A stretch of DNA of 59,162 nucleotides, from assembly GCA_964548275.1 (NCBI GenBank), contig CAZJQI010000027.1, positions 1 through 59,162 of the forward strand, given 5' to 3'. Under the pieces are notes generated by a model. It did not search any database. It had not been told where the DNA came from and was given only the letters and a program-made list of their open reading frames with translations. A program made the translations under genes and the position numbers. The DNA comes from JAUVUV01 sp964548275 (GTDB lineage Bacteria > Gemmatimonadota > Glassbacteria > GWA2-58-10). Within the stretch, counting starts at the first letter, position 1. Every line of letters starts with the position of its first letter. Below, in pieces: positions 16,741 to 26,700 of this stretch.

Positions 16741-16765
16741 TGCTCCCAAGATTGGTACCATTAAT
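16741..16765. repeat. Intergenic palindrome E13 (left arm), last of the array
   Basis: TGCTCCCAAGATTGGTACCA then TTAAT, an inverted arm upstream of a minus-strand gene. Its partner arm is missing; the IVS-type scaffold begins at the next base. Confidence 0.6.
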
Positions 16766-17153
16766 TATACTTAGCGACTTAAATAACTGCGAATATTATA
16801 GAGTATGAAGAATATGAATTTTCTGACTCTATTTAAAATATCCAAGGAGTCAGGAGTCAGTCATCATGAGCCGGTGGCTCACCCGGAAATGAATGAAAAT
16901 GTTTTGTTTTCTGTAGGGGCGCACGGCCGTGCGCCCCTACGGGTGGTTTTTACCGAAACCATGGAATAACGTACCTTTGGTCCAGTATTTTCGGAGCAGA
17001 ATTTATTTAAAAACGTCCAGTCATTCCTCTTTTTCTCCTGACTCCTGACTCCTGACTACTGTCTCCTGTCTTCTCAAACACGATTTTCTATCAATATGTA
17101 TCAAATCTGAAATTGTAGTTATGCGCTATAATTTATGACGCTATGTATAAAAG
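16766..17153. repeat. IVS/four-helix-type scaffold without its gene, copy 1
   Basis: The left flank (TATACTTAGC ... GAGTATGAAGAATATGAATT ... AAGGAGTCAGGAGTCAG) and the right flank (CTCCTGACTCCTGAC ... TTATGACGCTATGTATAAAA) match 23211-23708 closely. Here the enclosed gene is replaced by unrelated sequence, including a perfect 28-bp palindrome at 16913-16940 (GTAGGGGCGCACGG and its complement). The flanks carry inverted GGAGTCA/TGACTCC repeats. Confidence 0.75.
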
Positions 17154-17175
17154 TGTTCTTTTTATACGGGCAATT

Positions 17176-18093
17176 TTACCGGTTTTCGATATAAAGCACA
17201 ACCACGGCTGCTTTGAACCAGAGTTCCATGAACACGCCGAGCACCAGGCTGACAGGGATTATCAGTATTTTAAGTGCCAGGGCCAGCGGCTGGCTGATAT
17301 CCTCCGCGAACCGGGTCAAAAAACCCAGGGGAGCTGTTAGCATCCAGCATATCACCCCGAGGACCAGCGAGACTACCACCAGCCCGAGCACCAGGGTCCA
17401 GCGCTCGGCAAAAAAGTCCAGCGCCCGGCGCATGGCTCGCCCGGCCGGCAGAGATTCGACACAGAGGGCACAGAGAGCATAGCGGTACCAGAGGAAAGCA
17501 AGCCAGCCGATAATCACGCTCAGGAGGCCAAACCCGAGTGCAGCCAGGCCGAGGACAACCAGTGCAGGCGAGGCATTAAGTTCCCCGAGTGTCAGCAAGG
17601 AAGGCAACTTGAGCAAAAACAGGAGGCCCAGCCCGAAAAGAATAATGCCCGGGAAAAGGGGCAGGAGCGAGGCCAGGGTGGCGGTGGCCAGGCTGCCGGA
17701 GAAGTGCTTCCGGCCCTCACGAAAAAATGTCGCACCGGGGATACTCTGTACACCCTGATTCCCTGCCGGGGCGGCCCGGGCCACCGAGCCAGTCAGCGCA
17801 CCGTGATAAAAAAGCACCACCACCAGGTAAAGGGTGAAACCGACAAAGCAGCCCGCCATGGAAAAGAGGATCAACTGCCAATGGCTGAGCAGGAACGAGA
17901 CGGGATCGCGCCAGAGCAGCCCCGGCTCGAAATACCTGCCGCTGGCCGCCCAGAATAATATCGGCACCCCTGTGCCGCCCAGGAAAAGAACTGGAGCGGC
18001 AAGCGTATAGGCAAATCCGAAAGCGAAAAGCCAGAGGTTTTTTAATATCACGATTGCCGACCTGCGTAGCGCTGCAACTATTTTTTCTATCAT
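17176..18093 (-). CDS. Polytopic membrane protein, function unknown
   Basis: A 305-residue very hydrophobic protein with about six membrane helices: near 18-50, 75-100, 135-160, 175-205, 235-260 and 270-300. It has no polar active-site motif that I can recognise. The layout (N-terminal amphipathic IVAALRRSAIVILKNLW, then TM pairs) resembles DUF4013/glycerophosphodiester-phosphodiesterase-type membrane regions. It is on the same strand as lolA and ftsK, about 175 bp after lolA, so it may belong to the same envelope group. Confidence 0.7.
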   Translation of the reverse strand: MIEKIVAALRRSAIVILKNLWLFAFGFAYTLAAPVLFLGGTGVPILFWAASGRYFEPGLLWRDPVSFLLSHWQLILFSMAGCFVGFTLYLVVVLFYHGALTGSVARAAPAGNQGVQSIPGATFFREGRKHFSGSLATATLASLLPLFPGIILFGLGLLFLLKLPSLLTLGELNASPALVVLGLAALGFGLLSVIIGWLAFLWYRYALCALCVESLPAGRAMRRALDFFAERWTLVLGLVVVSLVLGVICWMLTAPLGFLTRFAEDISQPLALALKILIIPVSLVLGVFMELWFKAAVVVLYIENR

Positions 18094-18268
18094 GGCGATA
18101 ACCCTCTTAAGTTACTTCAATCTTTTCCGCACTTTTTCGCCTGAAAGCTCGTGGATCGCATCGGCTGCCACCCAGCGCACTTGCGGCTTATCGAGCGCGA
18201 GATTCGCTTCCGGCAGACATCATTTGCTCTCCAGAAAAATTACAGGGCTCATTCTGAGCCAATTCAGC

Positions 18269-18931
18269 TTACTCGGTATCCAGAATCTGAGTCCCGGGCG
18301 GCGGCGTGAAATTGAATCTGGCTGGGGAGACCGGAGCGTTTTCCTTGAGGTTCAACAGGTCGAATGTGTTGAAATGTCCGCCTTCGTCGATATAGCGCAC
18401 TGCCCGGGTGGCGAAACTCACCTTGTCGACCCAGGCACGGAGGGAATTGTAATAGCTGGGTGAACTCGGCTCCAGGTCGAGCACGTAACACTCCACCCCG
18501 CCTCTTTTTTCAACACCCAGCAGGCAGCCGGTGAATCTTTCGGCCATCTTTCCACCCAGCACGTAACCCGGGGCCTCTTCACCGCCAGCCATTGATACGC
18601 GCATCGCCTGGGGAATATCCTCCTGCGGCATGTAGAACCAGTACCAGGTACCGTCGGCCACGAGCAGTTGCCCCTTTGGATTATCGTATTCGAGTCTCAG
18701 GTAATGGGGCTTGAGAAAATAGAGGCGACCGTTGAAATTTTCGCTCTTCTCAAGCGCCGGGACCTGTACAAGCTGAGTGAAATCGGCCTTGAGCGAATAA
18801 AGGCCCTCATAGTAGCGGTCAATCGCCCCCAGCACCTGTTCGAAAGAAAGAGAAGGCGCAGAGACCACTCTCGTGGCAGCCAAAAGACAGACCAGCCAGC
18901 TTGCGCAGGCGATTTTTAAAATCAGGCGCAT
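18269..18931 (-). CDS. lolA: Outer-membrane lipoprotein carrier protein LolA
   Basis: A 220-residue periplasmic chaperone that takes lipoproteins from LolCDE to the outer membrane. The signal peptide spans 1-24 (LVCLLAATRVVSA). The mature start YYEGLYSLKADFTQLVQ (about 41-57), then FNGRLYFLKPHYLRLEYDNP and LLVADGTWYWFYMPQEDIPQ, are typical LolA strands forming the hydrophobic lipid cavity. Length is normal for the family. It lies 97 bp downstream of ftsK on the same strand, a common lolA-ftsK linkage. Confidence 0.93.
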   Translation of the reverse strand: MRLILKIACASWLVCLLAATRVVSAPSLSFEQVLGAIDRYYEGLYSLKADFTQLVQVPALEKSENFNGRLYFLKPHYLRLEYDNPKGQLLVADGTWYWFYMPQEDIPQAMRVSMAGGEEAPGYVLGGKMAERFTGCLLGVEKRGGVECYVLDLEPSSPSYYNSLRAWVDKVSFATRAVRYIDEGGHFNTFDLLNLKENAPVSPARFNFTPPPGTQILDTE

Positions 18932-19028
18932 TTTGCCACTCCGGGAGTTTCTCGCCCGAAAATACCGTTTGAATTTTAACAGGGTCGTCCGGCAGTTCTT
19001 ATAAAATTTGTCGTCTTAATGTCGGGTT

Positions 19029-21389
19029 CTATTCAACGCCGTAATTGGGAAGGTCCTCCTCGGAGATCAGCACCTCGCGGGCTTTGCTGCCATCCGGCGG
19101 CCCGAGGATCCCGGCGCGCTCGAGCTGGTCCACGATCCTTCCGGCGCGGGCATAGCCGACTTTCAGGCGGCGCTGGATCAGGGAGGTCGAGCCCTGGTCG
19201 TGGCGGATAACAAGCTTGGCAGCCTCGTTGAACAGCTCGTCACGTTCTTTCCCATCCTCCCCCAAACCGTTCCTGCGCTCGAGTTCTCTCATAATGCTCA
19301 ATTTTCTCTGGAGCCGGGAGCCGCTCTTTTCTGTCTCCTCTGCCTGTTCTGCCAGGGGCTGGTTACGCCAGTGCTCGGCAAGCCGCTCGAGCTCCTCACC
19401 GGAGAGGTAGGCGCCCTGGATCCGGATCGGTTCGGCCTGGCCGGTTGGCACGAAAAGCATGTCTCCGTTGCGCAGAAGTTGTTCAGCGCCGGCAGTGTCG
19501 AGGATAGTGCGGGAATCTATCTTGGAATAGACCTGGAAACTCAGGCGGCTCGGGAAATTTGCCTTGATCAGGCCGGTAATCACATCCACGCTTGGCCGCT
19601 GGGTGGCCACCACCAGGTGAATCCCCACTGCGCGCGCCATTTGCGCCAGCCTGACCAGGACGGCCTCGATTTCGTTTTTCACATCACTGCACATCAGGTC
19701 GCTCAGCTCATCGACCAGGATCACCACGTAGGGCATCCGCTCGGCCACCTCATCCGGATCATCACCGAGAGGCCTTACCGGCTTGCCGGAGTCTAACTTG
19801 TAGTTATAATCCTCGATATTGCGTACGCTGTTCCGGCTGAGCATCCTGTAGCGGCGATCCATTTCGAAAGCCACCCACCTGAGAATCGCCGCTGTTTCCT
19901 TTGCGTCGGTGACCACAGGGTGCAGAAGGTGTGGAATATCGTTATAGAGGGTGAGTTCGATCATCTTGGGGTCGATCATCAGCAGGCGCACCTTTTCCGG
20001 GCCGAAATGAAAAAGCAGGCTTGCAACAATCATATTCATGCAGACACTCTTGCCGCTGCCGGTGGTTCCGGCAATCAGCAGGTGCGGCATCCGGGTCAGG
20101 TCTGCCACCCTGATCCTGCCTTCCAGGTCTTTGCCCAGGCCGATCGGCAGAGGAAACTGGCTGTTGCGGTAAGCGTCCGATTCGAATATCTCGCGGGCGC
20201 GCACCACCTCGAGCATGGGGTTTGGCAGTTCTACGCCGACAACGCCCTTGCCAGGGATTGGCGCAAGGATACGGATACGCTTGGCGTGCATGGCCATTGC
20301 CAGGTCATCGGCCAGGGCGGCGATCCGGTTGATTTTCACTCCCGGGGCGGGACGAATCTCGAAAGTGGAGACCTGGGGCCCGCGCGTGATATTTATCAGC
20401 TCGCCCTCCACACTAAAATCAGTAAGCTTGGCCATCAGCACCTTGCCCATCTTTTCGAGTTCCTCCTGGCTCACCACCTTTTGCTCCTCACCGCTCTGGA
20501 GAATATCGATCGGAGGCAGTTCGTAGCCCTCCGACACGCCCTCAGGCCGACCGATTTCCGAGGCGATCTCTTCTGAGACACGGGCTGATTCTCCGTTTAA
20601 CTTAATTTCCGCGCCGGGCTCTGGCTCTTTTCCCTCCCCGTACTCTGAGACCGGTTCCAGGCTGAATTCGAAATCCTCCGCCGGCTCCCCGGTTTCCTCG
20701 ATCCCGGAAGCCCTTTTTTCCATCTCTCGCCCGGAAAGCTCCTCCACCGGAATTTCGAGGGTTTTCTTTGTCTCTTTCGCAGGTCTTTTCTCCCACCAGG
20801 CCTTTTTTGACTTCGGTGATACTTTCCCGGCAACCCAACTGAACGCACCTCCGACAGCAAGAACCGCTTTAATCAGCCCCTCTGCAATCGAACGAAGAGA
20901 GAGGCCGGTATACTTGATGAGAAAGACCAGCAGCGCAACCACTATGACCAAATACGCTCCACCCTGGCCCAGCCCTGTGACCATTAGCCTGGAGAGCCAG
21001 TTGCCCAGATCGCCGGCACCGAAATCAAGCGGTCCCCCAGTCTTGCCTGTCCTGCTCAAGGCGACCAGCAAACTCATACTGAAACCGGCCACCAGAGAGA
21101 AGATCGTAATCCGCGTATAGACAGGCGAGGGTTTCCCCCTGAAAATACGCCAGCCCCAGACAACAAAAAGTACGGGAAGGGCATAGGCCAGTATCCCGAG
21201 CAGATCTTTCAGGGATTCGTTGATAAACTTGCCCACAAGTCCCGCCAGGTTGCCGTAGGCTGTATCCGGCACAGAGGTGAACTGCCGCACCAGAACCTGA
21301 GGCAAAAGGCTCAGGGCGGCCAGCAATCCGATTGCCACCAACAGGAGACCCAGTATCTCTTCTTTTTTGTCACGGGAGAAACGGGACAA
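19029..21389 (-). CDS. ftsK: DNA translocase FtsK/SpoIIIE
   Basis: A 786-residue septal DNA pump that clears chromosome termini during division. It has four N-terminal membrane helices (about 12-32, 62-82, 95-112, 143-160) and a short acidic Pro/Glu linker (200-300). The motor has Walker A GTTGSGKS at 441-448 and Walker B VVILVDELSDLM around 560. The C-terminal gamma winged helix (LIQRRLKVGYARAGRIVDQL, about 717-736) would read KOPS-type polar sequences. The linker is much shorter than in E. coli, as in many bacteria. It is directly upstream of lolA. Confidence 0.96.
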   Translation of the reverse strand: MSRFSRDKKEEILGLLLVAIGLLAALSLLPQVLVRQFTSVPDTAYGNLAGLVGKFINESLKDLLGILAYALPVLFVVWGWRIFRGKPSPVYTRITIFSLVAGFSMSLLVALSRTGKTGGPLDFGAGDLGNWLSRLMVTGLGQGGAYLVIVVALLVFLIKYTGLSLRSIAEGLIKAVLAVGGAFSWVAGKVSPKSKKAWWEKRPAKETKKTLEIPVEELSGREMEKRASGIEETGEPAEDFEFSLEPVSEYGEGKEPEPGAEIKLNGESARVSEEIASEIGRPEGVSEGYELPPIDILQSGEEQKVVSQEELEKMGKVLMAKLTDFSVEGELINITRGPQVSTFEIRPAPGVKINRIAALADDLAMAMHAKRIRILAPIPGKGVVGVELPNPMLEVVRAREIFESDAYRNSQFPLPIGLGKDLEGRIRVADLTRMPHLLIAGTTGSGKSVCMNMIVASLLFHFGPEKVRLLMIDPKMIELTLYNDIPHLLHPVVTDAKETAAILRWVAFEMDRRYRMLSRNSVRNIEDYNYKLDSGKPVRPLGDDPDEVAERMPYVVILVDELSDLMCSDVKNEIEAVLVRLAQMARAVGIHLVVATQRPSVDVITGLIKANFPSRLSFQVYSKIDSRTILDTAGAEQLLRNGDMLFVPTGQAEPIRIQGAYLSGEELERLAEHWRNQPLAEQAEETEKSGSRLQRKLSIMRELERRNGLGEDGKERDELFNEAAKLVIRHDQGSTSLIQRRLKVGYARAGRIVDQLERAGILGPPDGSKAREVLISEEDLPNYGVE

Positions 21390-21934
21390 ATTCTACCCCC
21401 TGGGAAAGTCAAAGGAAAACACCACACCAAAGGATCGGATTCTCCAGAAAGATATAATCCGAGTATGCCAGGTGTCAATTCAACTCTAATGATCCGTCGG
21501 AATTACTTTTTACTGAAAATGTTACTCTCTGAGTAACACTAATACTCTTTGTTAATAAATATTTCTGATATAAAACCACCAAAGATGTTCCCTTTTACCT
21601 ACCATCCAAATCGGTCAAATTCGAACAAATCTACCACAAATTGCACAATTTCGAACAAATATTTTTTAATTGACAAACTCAGAAACCTTCTCCCGAACAA
21701 ATATTTATTTTTCAAGCCTCAGCGAATCAAAGCAGTAAGCCATTTTATTTCATACATCTGCAATTTTTTTGACTTAAGCCATACTTAAGAGACACCTGCC
21801 GTAAAACAAACGGCCTGGATTAAATATTGTCCGGCGGTTTAAACCTTAATAACAACCCGTGCAGCCTGATTGCTCATTTTGTGCACGGATTTTGCTTGTT
21901 ATTCAGCCAGCAGCTTCGAATCAGGAGAACAGAG
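21390..21934. other. AT-rich gap upstream of ftsK, no gene seen
   Basis: 545 bp rich in A/T with repeated GAACAAAT words. It holds one 8-bp stem hairpin (TGTTACTC-TCT-GAGTAACA, 21520-21538) and a GCCGT/ACGGC hairpin at 21798-21814. No convincing coding frame before 21935. Confidence 0.5.
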
Positions 21935-22090
21935 ATGAATAAAGCATTATTGACCAGTGAACAGATCCAGCACTTGCTCAACTCCTGGAAAGAATCCATC
22001 TCCGGATCAGAGGAGCAAAAACTAATCGAGGATTTATTCCTGATAACTGGAACGCCAATGCCTATTAAATCGGATGCCACCGAACAATAA
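21935..22090 (+). CDS. Small hypothetical protein (51 aa)
   Basis: Begins MNKALLTSEQIQHLLNSW and is acidic and helical, with no signal or membrane segment. CAGGAGA lies 9 nt before the ATG at 21935. The frame is open upstream to 21827 but without a ribosome site, so I use the short form. It converges with the minus-strand gene at 22113. The charged, helix-forming composition suggests a small binding or regulatory protein; no family is recognised. Confidence 0.5.
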   Translation: MNKALLTSEQIQHLLNSWKESISGSEEQKLIEDLFLITGTPMPIKSDATEQ

Positions 22091-22112
22091 GCAGGTGTTG
22101 GCTTAAAAGGGT

Positions 22113-22433
22113 TTACTTTTTAGAATTCTCCCACATCTTCTCCAATGTTTCCAGACCCTGAGCCAAATTCGGAATCTGGAAAACCTTCCCGTACCTTTTC
22201 AGAACTTCGAGCAAATCCGCCACAACCAGCGCTCCCCCCAGCGCCTGTGGGTCTCCGTTGCTTGCCTCAATATTTTTTATCAACCGGGTAACGCAGCGTT
22301 TGATCTCTGTAGCCACCTCTTTTTTCTCTTCATTTTTGGCTGTAGCCACCCCATCGATTTTGATCTTCTCTACCCGTGCTTCCGCTTCCTCGATCCGCGT
22401 GAGAAGATTTTCATTTTCTTCAAATAGGGACAT
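22113..22433 (-). CDS. Small coiled-coil hypothetical protein
   Basis: A 106-residue soluble protein. Residues 1-25 (FEENENLLTRIEEAEARVEK) have a heptad-like pattern and the rest is helical and charged. No known motif. GAGAGGAG is well placed before the ATG. About 200 bp separate it from the helix-turn-helix gene at 22631 on the same strand, with a terminator between them, so they are separate transcripts. Confidence 0.65.
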   Translation of the reverse strand: MSLFEENENLLTRIEEAEARVEKIKIDGVATAKNEEKKEVATEIKRCVTRLIKNIEASNGDPQALGGALVVADLLEVLKRYGKVFQIPNLAQGLETLEKMWENSKK

Positions 22434-22580
22434 GAAAGAACTCCTCTCGGGTTGAAAGACAACGGACAGAAGCGACCGAAAAGCTCAAAATTTAGAAGGC
22501 AGCTTACATTTCGATCGCAGCCTGATTTTCCTATCAGTGAAAAACCCTGATTTAATTTTAAATAAAACTCAGCAGAAGGC

Positions 22581-22610
22581 AAAAAAAAAGGACCATCCAT
22601 GGCCCTTTTT
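22581..22610 (-). terminator. Rho-independent terminator of the helix-turn-helix gene
   Basis: On the minus strand AAAAAGGGCCATGG-ATGGTCC is followed by nine T residues. It begins 21 bp after the stop at 22631. Confidence 0.75.
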
Positions 22611-22630
22611 CCCCAATTTTTTTTGATCGT

Positions 22631-22987
22631 TCAGGCCTCTGTCTGCAGGATTTGCCGCACCCTTTCTCTGGAAACCCCTACTTTACGGCCGATTTCTGCC
22701 TTTGAAAGGCCCTTCTTCTGAAGCTGGAAAATCGTCCGCCGTGTCTCCTTGCTCATTTTGCGCCATTTGGGCTTGCGTGCCCTGTATGCGGTAAGTATCT
22801 GAGAAATACGGTTTTCAGTCAAATTATATTTCTCGGCAAGGCGTTTAATCATATAACCCTGCTCGTAGTCACGCACGACTTTTTCGTTCCGCCTTCTCAA
22901 AGCGTCATGGCCGTTCGGCTTGATCTGAAAACCAAAGCGCAGCTTGTGTCCCAGCAGCTCCATAGCCATCGAGATTACTTTCTTCAT
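22631..22987 (-). CDS. Helix-turn-helix DNA-binding protein
   Basis: A 118-residue protein with two helix-turn-helix units. One is around 45-68 (GYMIKRLAEKYNLTENRISQ). The second is at the C-terminus (KKGLSKAEIGRKVGVSRERV, about 90-110) and resembles sigma-70 region 4 or a resolvase tail. It is likely a transcription regulator; the target is unknown. GAGGTGG precedes the ATG. A long imperfect hairpin lies upstream at 23063-23119 and could be involved in its control. Confidence 0.75.
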   Translation of the reverse strand: MKKVISMAMELLGHKLRFGFQIKPNGHDALRRRNEKVVRDYEQGYMIKRLAEKYNLTENRISQILTAYRARKPKWRKMSKETRRTIFQLQKKGLSKAEIGRKVGVSRERVRQILQTEA

Positions 22988-23062
22988 TTTACCACCTCGA
23001 GATTAGTTCCAATTATTATAGCTGTGGCTGATACTTCTATAAATATTATACAGCAGGATACG

Positions 23063-23119
23063 TGCCAATGTTTCAAAAATATTTATCTTTTTTACAGATA
23101 AATATCTTTGCAGTTGGCA
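23063..23119. promoter_or_regulatory. 57-bp imperfect inverted repeat upstream of the helix-turn-helix gene
   Basis: Outer TGCCAA/TTGGCA and inner AAATATTTATCT/AGATAAATAT pair around a short T-rich loop. It could be an operator, an attenuator-like hairpin or a small mobile remnant. It is distinct from the E palindromes. Confidence 0.4.
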
Positions 23120-23210
23120 TGTAAAAATGTGGCTGTAGGAGTAACACTTCGATAGGAAAATCAATGCAAGGTTTCTGCCGGGGGCGTATCGGACAATCGA
23201 CAGGTTATTC

Positions 23211-23708
23211 TATACTTAGCTATTAAATAACTGCAAATATTATAGAGTATGAAGAATATGAATTTTCTGACTCCATTTAAAATATCCAGGGAGTCAGAAG
23301 TCAGGAGTCAGAAGTCAGAATTGATTTTGAATAAGCATCCAGTATTTTACTGACCTCTTCCAAAGAAGTTTATACAATGTTAAGAAGACCTACTTTATCC
23401 GACTTTCCTTTTTTCCTGAATCCTTCAGCAATATTCGCCGGAATAGAAACCGCCGAGCCTCTGAGTTGGGATGTTAATCCATAGACTTCAGTTCCGGGAG
23501 ATTTTCCTCTCAGATCATAAACACTCAAAACAAATCGATGAGCTTTTCTCCACACTACAATGTCCTGAAAGCTCCTGGCCGGTGATCTCTTTCTTTCTCC
23601 TGACTCCTGACTACTGTCTCCTGTCTCCTCAAACACGATTGTCTATCAATAGGTATTAAATCTGAAATTGTAGTTATACGCAATAATCTATGACGCTATG
23701 TATAAAAG
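23211..23708. repeat. IVS/four-helix-type scaffold with its gene, copy 2
   Basis: The same left and right flanks as 16766-17153, enclosing the degraded four-helix-bundle gene. Inverted GGAGTCAG...CTGACTCC repeats lie just inside both flanks and could pair the whole insert into a stem. Confidence 0.75.
23370..23636 (-). pseudogene. Four-helix-bundle (S23 / intervening-sequence) protein, internally deleted
   Basis: The reading frame has the family signature: FQDIVVWRKAHRFVLSVYDL, GLTSQLRGSAVSIPANIAEG and FRKKGKSDK. The family is usually near 120 residues; here the frame stops after GLLNIV at 88. Immediately past the stop, in the same frame, is SLEEVSKILDAYSKSI, which resembles the normal C-terminal helix. 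About 30 residues of the third and fourth helices are therefore missing. Homologues are encoded inside 23S rRNA intervening sequences or as stand-alone repeats, with no known enzymatic role. Confidence 0.75.
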
Positions 23709-23747
23709 GAACGGATTCGATCCTTCTGGTTGTTCCAGCCTCAGTTC

Positions 23748-26700
23748 TCAGGCTATATCGGATGAGTCTTCGATATAGGCTGCCGGTTTTTCTGACATTC
23801 GGGCCAGCGCAGCTGTGATCTTTTCCAGGGCGGCGCTTTTAGTCGGCGGCTTGAGGATTATTGAAAGTGGGTCGAGCGATAATATCTTCTTTTCCCCTTC
23901 GATATCTTTCAGGACACTCGATATCGGTGCGAGGCGATATTTTATCTTGCGGCCGAAATCCAGTTTGCAGTAGCTTTCGGATATAAAGACCGCCTCCAGA
24001 GCCAGGAGCGAGGCGTAAATTTTGAGTCTGGTTTTGGCGAGCAGTCCAAGTGCCTCGGAAGGCAGGCTGCCATAACGGTCAGCCAACTCGCGGGCTATCT
24101 CCTCAAGCTCGTTTACATCCTCCACATGTGAGATCTTACGATAGAGGGCGAGTTTCTGCTTGCTGTCCAGAACGTAATCATCGGGCAGAAAAGCGGGGAG
24201 ATCGAGATTAATCTTGGCCGCAGGAGCAGCCTCCACCTTGGGCCGGCCGCTCTGAAGGGTTGCTATTGCATCCTTGAGAAGCTTGAAATAAGTGTCGAAA
24301 CCCACGGCGTTGATAAACCCATGCTGCTGGCTTCCCAGGATATTGCCCGTACCCCGAAGTTCGAGGTCGCGCATAGCAATCTCATATCCACTGCCCAGTT
24401 CCGTGTACTCCTCCAGCACCCGCAATCGCCTAATCGCCTCATCAGTGATCAGGCGCCTGGGCGGAACGAGAAGGTAAGCGTAAGCGCGGTGGTAACTGCG
24501 TCCCACACGTCCTCGCAACTGGTAAAGCTGGCTCAGGCCAAATCTGTCTGCACGGTTGATTATAATCGTATTGGCGTTGGGAAAATCAAGCCCGTTCTCG
24601 ATAATCATCGTGCTCAGCAGAAGATCTATTTCACGTTCCTGGAACCGACGCATCGTGATTTCAAGTTCTCGCTCAGGCATCTCCCCGTGGGCCACCCCAA
24701 TCCGGGCCTCGGGCACCAGCCGTCGAAGAAGCTCGTAGACAGCGTATATCGAGCCGATACGGTTGTGCACGAAAAACACCTGGCCGTCACGGGCAAGCTC
24801 GCGGTGGGCAGCCTCAGCAATCACCTCCTCGCCGAAAGGACAGATCTGGGTCAGGATCGGCAGCCGGTCCTGGGGAGGGGTGTTGATCAGCGAGAGATCC
24901 CTGATCCCCATCAGGCCCATGTGCAGCGTTCGGGGGATGGGAGTGGCGGTCATCGCCAAGGAATCCACTAAACACTTGAGTTTTTTCAGCTTCTCTTTCT
25001 GCCGAACGCCGAAACGCTGCTCCTCGTCTATTATCAAAAGCCCCAGGTCCTTGAACTTGACATCCTTGCTCAGCAAACGATGCGTGCCGATAATTACATC
25101 TATCACGCCCAATACGAGCTTTTTCAGGACCTCTTTCTGCTCTTTCGGGCTTTTGAAACGGCTAAGGGTTTCCACATTCACCGGGAAATTGGCAAGTCGC
25201 TGGCTGAATGTTATGAAATGCTGCTGGGCAAGCACGGTAGTGGGAACGAGTATAGCCACCTGCTTACCGTCCTGGACAGCCTTGAACGCCGCACGCAAGG
25301 CAACCTCGGTCTTGCCGAAACCAACATCACCGCACAGCAGGCGATCCATGCAGGGCTTATCCTCCATGTCGCATTTGATCTCCTCAATCGTTTTCTCCTG
25401 GTCCGTGGTTTCCTCATAGACAAAGGACTCCTCCAGTTCCCGCTGCCAGTCCGTATCCGGAGAGAAGGCGAATCCGCCATGAATTTCCCGCGAGGCGTAA
25501 AGCTCGATCAGCTCTTCGGTCATATCCTCGATTGCTTTGACCGTCCTGGCTTTCACCCTGGCCCATTGCGCCCCCCCGATTTTGTGCACCGTGGTCACCG
25601 TGCCGTCCTCAGCGGTGTATCGTTCAACCAGCGATAACTGGTCCACCGGCACGTAGAGGAACTCGCCATCAGCGTATTCGAGCCAGAGGCACTCCACTGT
25701 GACATTTTCTGTTTCGATCTTTTTCATCCCGCGGTAGCGGCCGATCCCGTAATCGATATGCACCACGAAATTACCCTCTTTAAGGTTGGAAAAGCTCTCC
25801 AGAGCAGGGGCTCGCTTGTAGCGCCGGCTGGCACGCACGTGGCGGAAGCGGCGGAAAATCTCATGGTCGGTAAAAATGACAAGGCCGATCTCGCCGAACA
25901 CGAAACCGGTTTCGAGACTACCGAGAGTGAGTCTGACCAAATCCCCTGTCTCACCGAGAAGTTCCTCCAGCCGGTCCAACTGACCCTTGTTGTCGCAGAA
26001 AATATAGCTCTGCCTGCCGCTTTCACTCTCTTTACGCAGTCTGCCCCGAAGTATGTTCATATCGCGGTTGACAGCCGGGGGTTCCCTGGTGTCAAATCGC
26101 AAGCAAATCCTCTTGTCAGTGCGCTGGTAAAGGGAGCAAAGGTCGGCGCAGGGGAACAATTTCAACCTTTTTCCCAGTTCCTCAGACGATAGGTAGAGTT
26201 CTGCCGGCAGGTGGAAAATCGCTCCCTGACGCTCAACCGCCATCTCGTAAAAGCCCTCTACCTCCTTCATAAAACGCTCCGCCTCCTCGATTACGGTATC
26301 GTACTCATCGAAAAGGATCAGGCTGTTGCTGTCAAGATAGTCGAATATATCGGAAAGGTTCCCATTTTCGCCTTCGGGTAACTTCTCCCAACTGAAAGGC
26401 TCGGCTACCGGCAGAACCATGACCTCTTCACACTGCCCGACAGAGCGCTGGTCCGCTATCTCAAAAAAACGAATCTCACTTATTTCATCACCAAACAGTT
26501 CGATCCGCACAGGATTCTCCATCCCATAGCCGTAAATATCAAGAATTCCTCCCCGCAGGCTAAATGTGCCAACCTCCTCAACCATTGCCTCCCGCTTGAA
26601 ACCCATGTCTACCAGGTCGGCAAGAAGAGCTTCCAGGTCTATCTCGGCTCCGGCACTTAGAGTGCGGATCTTGTCGATAAAAGCCTCGGTTGGGGGAACG

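Noticed and set aside
18094..18268. Minus-strand frame (ALDKPQVRWVAADAIHELSG) between lolA and the membrane protein gene
   Set aside because: No start codon with a ribosome site in frame. It could be a decayed gene end but is too short to support.
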